This document shows, one piece after another, positions 58,261 to 64,000 of a stretch of 64,000 bases of DNA. The stretch comes from Pseudoduganella umbonata (GTDB lineage: Bacteria > Pseudomonadota > Gammaproteobacteria > Burkholderiales > Burkholderiaceae_D). The DNA is taken from NCBI RefSeq assembly GCF_014192225.1, contig NZ_JACHXS010000017.1:1-64000 (forward strand), read 5' to 3'. Every line of letters begins with the position of its first letter. Position 1 is the first letter of the stretch. The position numbers and the translations under genes were made by a program. The notes under the pieces are model-generated. The model was not told where the DNA came from, ran no database searches, and saw nothing but the letters and a program-made list of their open reading frames with translations.

Positions 58261-58880
58261 ACCATGCGGCGAAGCTGCGCGTGCTGGTGGTCGACGACCA
58301 TCCGCTGATGCGGCGCGGCATCGTCGGCGTGCTCGACGAGGCCGGCGACATCGTCGTCGTGGCCGAAGCGTCCGACGGCTTCGCCGCGCAGGACTGCTAC
58401 CGCGAGCACCGGCCGGACGTGACGCTGATGGACCTGTCGATGCCGCGCTGCCACGGCGTCGACGCGATCCGCGCGATCCGCCGCGACGACCCGCACGCCT
58501 GCATCCTCGCCGTCAGCACCTATGCCGGCGACGGCCAGGTGCACCGCGCGCTGGAAGCGGGAGCGGCCGGCTACGTGCTGAAGAGCGAGCTGTGCTCCGG
58601 GGTGGCCGACCTGGTGCGGTCGGCGCACGCCGGCCGGCGCGTGCTGGCTCCCGACCTGACGCGCCGCCTGGCGGCGGGCCGGCAGGAACAGCTGACCGCG
58701 CGAGAGCACGACGTGCTGGCGCTGGTGGCCCAGGGCCTCGGCAACCGCGACGTGGCGCGCCGGCTCGGCATCGCCGAGGAAACCGTCAAGAGCTACCTCA
58801 GCAACGTGCTGCAGAAATTGCAGGCCAGCGACCGCACGCACGCGGTCGTGATCGCGCTGCGCCGGGGCATGCTGGACTGA
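58257..58880 (+). CDS. NarL/LuxR-type response regulator
   Basis: A 207-residue regulator: receiver domain (1-120, acidic pair Asp14/Asp15 region VLVVDDHP, phospho-acceptor Asp59 in VTLMDLSMPR, Lys in VLKSE) and LuxR-type helix-turn-helix (about 138-200, LTAREHDVLALVAQGLGNRD and AEETVKSYLSNVLQKLQ). Start overlaps the sensor kinase stop codon, so the two proteins are made together. Its targets are not visible; no carbohydrate cluster lies directly downstream. Confidence 0.93.
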   Translation: MNHAAKLRVLVVDDHPLMRRGIVGVLDEAGDIVVVAEASDGFAAQDCYREHRPDVTLMDLSMPRCHGVDAIRAIRRDDPHACILAVSTYAGDGQVHRALEAGAAGYVLKSELCSGVADLVRSAHAGRRVLAPDLTRRLAAGRQEQLTAREHDVLALVAQGLGNRDVARRLGIAEETVKSYLSNVLQKLQASDRTHAVVIALRRGMLD

Positions 58881-58895
58881 GCTGCCCGGGCGCGG

Positions 58896-59372
58896 TCAGG
58901 ACGTCACTTCAAGCATGCCGAGCCGCCGGTACAGGGCGCGTGCATTGTACGGATTGTCGCTGTCCACCTTCAGGCCGACATGGCGATGGCCGCGCTGCGC
59001 GAACCAGGCGAACGCGTGCCGCATCAGTGCCGCGCTCAGGCCGCGGCACCGCCAAGCTGGCGCCACCACCAGGTCCTTCACGAACGGCACGCTCCAGCAG
59101 ATCGCGAGCGCGGCAATGTCGCCTGCCCCATCGATGGCGATGAAGAAGGTCTCCGGGTCGTATTCGGCATCGCTGCTGAGGGCGCCCCACCATCCATCGA
59201 AGCCCTCGCAACGGTCCGGGTGGGCGGCGGCGAGCAGCGCGTACGCTGCGCATGCATGCAAGGCGGGGTCGAACGGCACAACGTGTACGCCAGCCGGAAA
59301 TCCGGGCGGCGCGGCGGCATCGGCGGCATCGAGATCCTTGCGCATCAGGATCGGGGCGGGACGGCTTTGCAT
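58896..59372 (-). CDS. GNAT family N-acetyltransferase
   Basis: A 158-residue acetyltransferase with the acetyl-CoA signature in VKDLVVAPAWRCRGLSAALM (Q/RxxGxA-like) and C-terminal GHRHVGLKVDSDNPYNARAL plus YRRLGM. The acceptor is unknown. ATG 59372 is the likely start; the ribosome site is weak, and ATG 59345 cannot be excluded. It is convergent with the response regulator gene (15 bp apart). Confidence 0.85.
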   Translation of the reverse strand: MQSRPAPILMRKDLDAADAAAPPGFPAGVHVVPFDPALHACAAYALLAAAHPDRCEGFDGWWGALSSDAEYDPETFFIAIDGAGDIAALAICWSVPFVKDLVVAPAWRCRGLSAALMRHAFAWFAQRGHRHVGLKVDSDNPYNARALYRRLGMLEVTS

Positions 59373-59538
59373 GGGCGGTCCAGTGCTGGAGTGGCGATCC
59401 GGCAAGTATAAGGCCGCTGGCGGCCCGCCCGGTTTGTCGGGGATGCCGACAACGGGCGACAATTCATCTGTGGAAATATCTAAACAGCAATGCTAGACTG
59501 CCGCCCCGCGTCACCCCGACGCCAGCATCCAGTCTCCC

Positions 59539-61848
59539 ATGGATTTCATCAGAAAAACCTCGACACTGATCTGCCTTCTTGCCGCACCGCTCGCCGTCGC
59601 CGCCAATGAAGGCACGGTGCTGCCCTCGCTGCCCGCACTGCTGCTCGAGCGCCACCAGCTCGTCACCGTTGATGGCGACTTGCAGGAAGCGCCGTGGCAG
59701 GCCGCGCCCGAGTTCGCCACCTTCCACCAGTTCCTGCCCGAGAACGGCAAGCCGCCGCCGGCCGGCCTGCGTACCTCCGTGCGCCTGCTGATCGACGGCG
59801 ATGCGCTGATCTTCGGCATCCGTGCCTGGGACAGCACGCCGGCCGGCATGCGCAGCTCGCTGGCGCGGCGCGACAAGGTGGCGCAGGACCAGGACTTCAT
59901 CGGCATCTGGCTCGATCCGACCGGGCATGGCCGCGCCGCGCAGTTCGTGCGTGTCAACATCGACGGCGTGCTCAGCGACGGCATGTACCGCGCCGACGAG
60001 GACGAGGATGACCTCGGCCCGGATTTCCCCGTCGACGCCGCGGTGCGCCGCCTGCCCGACGGCTACAGCATGGAGATCCGCTGGCCGATGTCGAACCTGC
60101 GCTTCCCGTATGCGGACGGCAAGGCCTGGCGCCTGATGGTCGAGCGCAGCGTGCCGCATGCGGGCGGGCTGCGGCTGACGAGCACACCGCTGAAGACCGG
60201 TTCGCTCAGCTATATCGACGCGCTGCAGGAAATCGGCGGCATGGGCGGCACCGTGCAGGCCGTGCGCGACCGCGCCTTTGTCGACCTGAAGCCGGAACTC
60301 ACCGTGCGCGCCAGCCGCGACCGGGACGATGCCGGTCGCCAGCACGGCAACCAGGCCAGCATGGGGCTGGAAATCAATGCCCGTCCGCGCGCCGACTGGG
60401 TTTTCAACGCCACGCTGAATCCGGATTTCTCGCAGGTCGAGATCGATGAGCCGATGCCGACCGGCGCCAGCCGCATCGCCCTGTCGCTGCCGGAGAAGCG
60501 CGGCTTCTTCCTGGAGAGTGCCGACGTGCTGGGCCTGCCGCTGTCGGCGTTTTATTCGCGCACGATCGCCAGCCCGCAATGGGGCCTGCGTGGCACGTGG
60601 CGCAATGCGCAGGCCGATGCCACCGCGATGAGCCTGCGCGACGAGGAAGGCGGGGTGGTCCAGCGCGGCAGCGTGTATGAAACGGCGGAGTATGAGCAGA
60701 CGCGGCGCACGCTGGCCAGCCTGGTGCGCGGGCGCTGGCATCGCGGCGGCATGGTGCTGGGCGCCTTCGCCTCGCAGCGCGACTACGGCGATGGCGGCAG
60801 CAACGCGGTGGCCGGCTTCGACGGGCAATGGCGCGGCGGCGGCAAGCAGGCCTCGTGGCTGCTGATGCATTCGCAGAACAGCGCCGGCTTCGTCGAAGAG
60901 CCGCGGCCGGCCACGGTCAGGGTGCCAGCACGCAGCGGCAGCTATGCGCAGGGGCGCTACATCCATATCAGCGACGACTGGTGGAACGAGTTCAAGGTGG
61001 AGGCGATCGGTCCGGGCTTCGTCAACGACAACGGCTTCGTACCGCAGACCGGCGTGGTGAAAACGGACATCCACCTGAATCGCCGGCTCGGCGAGCACGA
61101 CGTGCCCCTGTCGCCGTTCGGCGCCGCGCCGCTCAGGCTCTACGAGCTCGAGGCGCACCTGGGCCTGCACGAGATCCGCACGCTGTCCGATGCCGCGCTG
61201 GGCCAGCAGGCCAACCAGGTGGTCGAGCGCAAGGTGCAGCCGGGCATCTGGTTCCGTGCCGGCCGCCAGACCGACCTGTGGGCCAACCTGGGCTTCGACC
61301 GCCAGCGCGCCCACCGCGACGGCAGGCTGCACGATACGCGCGCCCTGCACTTCGGCTTCGCTTCGTCGCCGCTGCCGTGGATGCCGGTGCTGAAGGCCGA
61401 GGTCACGCTGGGCCGGCAGCTCGACGTGGATGCCGACCGGGTGGGCAGCGGCGGCAACGTCGTCGTCGATGCCGGCTTCCGTTTCCCGCTGGGGCCGGCC
61501 GGCAGCGGCTGGGCGATGGAATCGGACGTGCGCGTCAACCGGGCATGGATCGAGGGCACGCGGGGCCGCCCCGCGTTTGCCGACAACGGCTGGCGCTGGC
61601 TCGGCATGCTGCACTTCACCGCCAGCGATTCGCTGCGGCTGCTGGCGCAGAACACCTCGTCGTCGCGGCGCGACGATGGCGTGTCCGGCCTGGCGCCGTG
61701 GGCCGAGCGCGGCTCGCACCGCTCGCTGCTGTACCGGCACCTGTGGCGGCATGGCCGTTCGTTGTCGGTTGGCTACGCGCGGGACCGGGCCAGCGAGGCC
61801 AACGCCGTCAACGGCTCGCTGACGGTCAAGATGCAGTGGGAAGTCTAG
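59539..61848 (+). CDS. DUF5916 outer-membrane protein with CBM9-like domain
   Basis: A 769-residue protein: signal peptide (about 1-22), CBM9-like beta-sandwich (about 40-215, with VDGDLQEAPWQAAPEF, SVRLLIDGDALIFGIRAWD and IDGVLSDGMYRADEDEDD), then a long beta-strand region of the DUF5916 type (NPDFSQVEIDEPMP, LSLPEKRGFFLESAD) that probably forms a barrel to the C-terminus (LTVKMQWEV). Homologues occur near TonB receptors and peptidases; function is not established. The gene stands alone; the upstream gene is divergent. Confidence 0.8.
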   Translation: MDFIRKTSTLICLLAAPLAVAANEGTVLPSLPALLLERHQLVTVDGDLQEAPWQAAPEFATFHQFLPENGKPPPAGLRTSVRLLIDGDALIFGIRAWDSTPAGMRSSLARRDKVAQDQDFIGIWLDPTGHGRAAQFVRVNIDGVLSDGMYRADEDEDDLGPDFPVDAAVRRLPDGYSMEIRWPMSNLRFPYADGKAWRLMVERSVPHAGGLRLTSTPLKTGSLSYIDALQEIGGMGGTVQAVRDRAFVDLKPELTVRASRDRDDAGRQHGNQASMGLEINARPRADWVFNATLNPDFSQVEIDEPMPTGASRIALSLPEKRGFFLESADVLGLPLSAFYSRTIASPQWGLRGTWRNAQADATAMSLRDEEGGVVQRGSVYETAEYEQTRRTLASLVRGRWHRGGMVLGAFASQRDYGDGGSNAVAGFDGQWRGGGKQASWLLMHSQNSAGFVEEPRPATVRVPARSGSYAQGRYIHISDDWWNEFKVEAIGPGFVNDNGFVPQTGVVKTDIHLNRRLGEHDVPLSPFGAAPLRLYELEAHLGLHEIRTLSDAALGQQANQVVERKVQPGIWFRAGRQTDLWANLGFDRQRAHRDGRLHDTRALHFGFASSPLPWMPVLKAEVTLGRQLDVDADRVGSGGNVVVDAGFRFPLGPAGSGWAMESDVRVNRAWIEGTRGRPAFADNGWRWLGMLHFTASDSLRLLAQNTSSSRRDDGVSGLAPWAERGSHRSLLYRHLWRHGRSLSVGYARDRASEANAVNGSLTVKMQWEV

Positions 61849-61879
61849 GGAACCGCTGGCGCGGAGCAGGAATGCCACT

Positions 61880-61897
61880 GTGTCATCCTGCTGTCAC
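61880..61897 (+). promoter_or_regulatory. Pho box (PhoB binding site)
   Basis: GTGTCAT-CCTG-CTGTCAC is a 7-4-7 direct repeat that matches the PhoB consensus CTGTCAT-N4-CTGTCAT in 12 of 14 positions. A possible -10 (TACGCT, 61908-61913) starts 10 bp after it, the usual spacing for PhoB-activated promoters. It lies 48 bp upstream of the small membrane protein gene and ahead of arsC. Confidence 0.6.
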
Positions 61898-61944
61898 AAT
61901 CGCGCTCTACGCTGCAAGCTGGCATTTCACCACGGGGCAGCACC

Positions 61945-62196
61945 ATGAATCGCATCGCTTCCGCATTTCCTGCCGCCGGCGACGCGGCAGCCTGGATCGC
62001 GCTCGGGCTGATCTCGGCCATGGCAGCCTGGCTGCTGCGCGATGGCCTCCGGCTGGTGGCCCACCTGCGCGCCGCGGACAGCCTGATCGCAGCCGGCATG
62101 CCCGAACGCGACGCATTGCGGGCCGCCGGCTGCCTGTTCTGGCAACTGCCCTGGTACCAGCGCCTGTTCCGGCGCTATCCCGAATTGCAGGGCTAG
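61945..62196 (+). CDS. Small membrane protein behind a Pho box
   Basis: An 83-residue protein with one predicted helix (about 14-33, AAWIALGLISAMAAWLL) and a basic, Trp/Tyr-containing C-terminal half ending WYQRLFRRYPELQG. No family is recognised. A 7-4-7 Pho box 48 bp upstream suggests induction under phosphate starvation. The arsenate reductase gene starts 85 bp downstream on the same strand and may share the transcript. Confidence 0.6.
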   Translation: MNRIASAFPAAGDAAAWIALGLISAMAAWLLRDGLRLVAHLRAADSLIAAGMPERDALRAAGCLFWQLPWYQRLFRRYPELQG

Positions 62197-62280
62197 GTGT
62201 CACGAACCGGTCAAGAATGCCGGTTATCGTTGGCGATCCTGTTGCCGGCGCCGCCGCGGTCCCAATCCTGAAAGAGTTCG

Positions 62281-62781
62281 ATGGAAGAAAAGGTTTATAA
62301 CGTTCTGTTCCTGTGCACCGGCAATGCCGCGCGCAGCATCATGGCCGAAGCACTGGTGTCGACGATGGGCAATGGCCGGTTCCGCGGCTATTCCGCGGGC
62401 AGCCGCCCGGACGGCGGCATCGACCCGCTGGCGCTCGAGCAGATCCGGCCGACCGGCTATCCGCTGGACGGGCTGCGCAGCAAGAGCTGGGATGAGTTCG
62501 CGACGCCGGATGCGCCGGTGATGGATTTCGTCTTCACGGTGTGCGACGAGACCGCCGGCGAAGCGTGCCCGTACTGGCCGGGCCACCCGATCACCGCGCA
62601 TTGGGATGTCGAAGACCCGACAGCTGCGGCCGATACCGAAGAGCACAAGCGTGCCGCGTTTCACCGGGCGTTCCACCAGATCCGCGCGCGCATGAGCATT
62701 TTCGTCAGCCTGCCGCTGCACATGCTGGAAAAGAATGCGATCCACCAGCACGTGACGGATATCGGCCGCACCGCCGCGTGA
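62281..62781 (+). CDS. arsC: Arsenate reductase, low-molecular-weight phosphatase type
   Basis: A 166-residue ArsC with P-loop CTGNAARS (Cys12, Arg18 of the CX5R motif) and the redox cysteines Cys88 and Cys96 in VCDETAGEACPYWPG. It reduces arsenate to arsenite with thioredoxin or glutathione-type reductants. The usual CTGNSARS serine is alanine here. No arsR, arsB or ACR3 gene lies in the window, so arsenite export must depend on genes elsewhere. Confidence 0.92.
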   Translation: MEEKVYNVLFLCTGNAARSIMAEALVSTMGNGRFRGYSAGSRPDGGIDPLALEQIRPTGYPLDGLRSKSWDEFATPDAPVMDFVFTVCDETAGEACPYWPGHPITAHWDVEDPTAAADTEEHKRAAFHRAFHQIRARMSIFVSLPLHMLEKNAIHQHVTDIGRTAA

Positions 62782-62832
62782 TGCCTGGCGCGGCAACGCG
62801 CCGCGCGATCAAGCCAGCGATCAGGTCAGCGA

Positions 62833-63120
62833 TCAGGCCAAATTCACCGCCAGCACAAACGAAATCTTGCCGACATCGGCGCCCTTCTTTTCCACCGAGA
62901 CGGATTGCAGCACCGGCATCACCAGGGACGTTCCCGGTTCATACACTTCACCGTGCTGCAACAGGTAGCGCATATCCGGCTCGGCTACCTGGAACGGTTC
63001 CAGCGAATATGGCACGTCGGCCATGACGCAACCCGCTTCCAGCAATTTCTGCATTACCCGACGGCACGCCTCGTCAACCGGCGCATCCGCTACTGCCACT
63101 TCCATTACCGTTGTTCTCAT
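62833..63120 (-). CDS. Small protein of unknown function
   Basis: A 95-residue soluble protein (MRTTVMEVAVADAPVDEACR at the start) with mixed alpha/beta character and no recognised family. ATG 63120 follows an excellent GAGGAGGTCGAAG site, which supports real expression. It is convergent with arsC (51 bp apart). It might be a small stress-type protein, but I can say no more. Confidence 0.65.
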   Translation of the reverse strand: MRTTVMEVAVADAPVDEACRRVMQKLLEAGCVMADVPYSLEPFQVAEPDMRYLLQHGEVYEPGTSLVMPVLQSVSVEKKGADVGKISFVLAVNLA

Positions 63121-63351
63121 CTTCGACCTCCTCAGCGAGCTACCGGGCGCGGCCACACGAGGTGACGCGCCTGCGGATTCTTCCGAATGGGCTATCTGCT
63201 CCGATGACCGGTGCTGCTAGCGTTATCAGTGCTGCGTCTGGAGCATTACTTGGAGGGCTTGAAGTATGACGTGTTTATGACAAATAGTAAATATTTCCTT
63301 ACATCATGAGGGGTTTTTTGCACACCCCCCATCTGGGCAGCAACGGCGCCT

Positions 63352-64000
63352 TTACAACCATCCCGCTTTCCGGAAACGCCGGAACAGGTAGCCGCAGACC
63401 GTCGCCATCGTCAACAGCGCGAACGGGTAGCCGTACTTCCATTTCAGCTCCGGCATGAACTCGAAATTCATGCCCCAGACACCGGCGAACGCGGTGAACG
63501 CGGCGAAGATCGCCGCATAGGCAGCCAGTTTCTTGCTGATGTCGTTCTCCTCGATGGCCACCATCGACAGCGTCACCTGGATCGCGGTATTGATCGTGTC
63601 GCGCACCGCGTCGAGCCGCCCGGCGATGCGGAACAGGTGGTCGTGCACGTCGCGGAAGTAGTCCTGCGTATCGGCCACCACGGCCGGCACCCTGCCGCCA
63701 TGCAGCCGTCCCACCGCATCCATCAGCGGAATCACGGCGTGGCGCAGCACCAGCGCCTTGCGCTTGAGCGCATACAGGCGCTCCACGTTGGCGCGCTGCG
63801 CATCCTTCTGGCTGAAGATGTGGTCTTCGATCGATTCGAGTTCGGATTCGAGCATGTCGACGATCGGGAAGTACCGGTCGACCACGGCATCGACCAGCGC
63901 ATACAGCACGAAGCCGGCGCCCTTGCCGAGCTGGTGCGGTTCGCGCTCGGCGCGTTTGCGCACGCCGAGAAAATCCTGCGCCGAATCGCGCCGCACCGAC
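63352..64000 (-). CDS. corA: CorA-type Mg2+/Co2+ channel, C-terminal part (cut by window end)
   Basis: The last ~215 residues of a CorA-family channel. The long helix region (VDMLESELESIEDHIFSQ and YFRDVHDHLFRIAGRLDAVR) is followed by two membrane helices with the selectivity motif Gly-Met-Asn in GVWGMNFEFMPELKWKYGYP. The open frame runs beyond position 64000, so the N-terminus lies outside. It imports Mg2+ (or Co2+/Ni2+) as a pentamer. No terminator with a T-run was seen after the stop. Confidence 0.92.
   Translation of the reverse strand, partial: SVRRDSAQDFLGVRKRAEREPHQLGKGAGFVLYALVDAVVDRYFPIVDMLESELESIEDHIFSQKDAQRANVERLYALKRKALVLRHAVIPLMDAVGRLHGGRVPAVVADTQDYFRDVHDHLFRIAGRLDAVRDTINTAIQVTLSMVAIEENDISKKLAAYAAIFAAFTAFAGVWGMNFEFMPELKWKYGYPFALLTMATVCGYLFRRFRKAGWL

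Noticed and set aside
63308..63330. GAGGGG...CCCCCC inverted repeat downstream of corA
   Set aside because: The stem is short, the loop holds the T-run in the wrong place for either strand, and I cannot support it as a terminator.
1..64000. Search for tRNA genes, CRISPR arrays, insertion sequences, prophage or defence islands
   Set aside because: No cloverleaf, regularly spaced direct repeats, transposase, integrase or attachment-site-like ends were seen by eye; the window looks like ordinary chromosome with accessory catabolic and transport operons.

Overview
The window is a high-GC chromosomal segment with dense, short-spaced operons. The mix of genes suggests a betaproteobacterium of the Burkholderiales, most likely an Oxalobacteraceae member (Massilia/Duganella type): three TonB-dependent receptors, a NodT/FUSC efflux operon, cytochrome bd with cydDC, and an L-fucose oxidation pathway of the Herbaspirillum/Burkholderia/Xanthomonas kind. 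This assignment rests on gene content and promoter style only. No rRNA or tRNA gene lies inside the window, but the left edge (1-226, minus strand) is the tandem-promoter leader of an rRNA operon whose 16S gene should start just beyond position 1.

Layout. 0-1.7 kb: rrn leader, a KfrA-like coiled-coil DNA-binding protein and a DUF2325 protein with a 7-1-7 Fur-type box. 1.8-6.9 kb: minus-strand operon of TonB receptor, exported sulfatase and formylglycine-generating enzyme, which fits sulfate-ester scavenging. 7.1-11.5 kb: a ferric-siderophore module (receptor, DUF3649, PepSY membrane protein, DUF3325). 11.6-17.3 kb: minus-strand operon for non-phosphorylating L-fucose (or related sugar acid) catabolism: two-piece altronase-type dehydratase, aldo/keto reductase, FAH-family hydrolase, FucP permease and SDR. 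Divergent from it at 17.6-22.5 kb are a secreted pectinesterase and a 1,245-residue TonB receptor. A lactonase-like amidohydrolase and a tagaturonate-reductase-like enzyme at 46-48 kb look like outlying members of the same sugar regulon, because a similar 20-bp palindrome lies upstream of both loci.

22.9-29 kb: ChaA antiporter, an HpnE-like FAD oxidoreductase, UDP-galactopyranose mutase and a large DUF4132-type protein. 29.1-34.3 kb: MarR-controlled fusaric/aromatic acid efflux operon (FUSC, DUF1656, HlyD, NodT). 34.3-34.85 kb: a gene-free stretch with a nested palindrome and two minus-strand terminator candidates. 34.85-44 kb: a PAS histidine kinase, a GbsR-type regulator and cydDC-cydAB-cydX, including the 53-residue CydX. 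44-48 kb: a His-tailed amidohydrolase and the sugar-acid pair.

48-55 kb: a stress/detoxification block (dienelactone hydrolase, chloroperoxidase-like hydrolase, unknown secreted protein, isochorismatase, membrane protein, catalase, SDR) with two stand-alone winged-helix regulators. 55-58.9 kb: a two-component pair with a beta-propeller sensor. 58.9-64 kb: GNAT acetyltransferase, DUF5916 outer-membrane protein, a small membrane protein behind a Pho box, arsenate reductase, a small unknown protein and the C-terminal part of CorA, which is cut by the window end. I saw no phage, insertion sequence, CRISPR array or tRNA gene.
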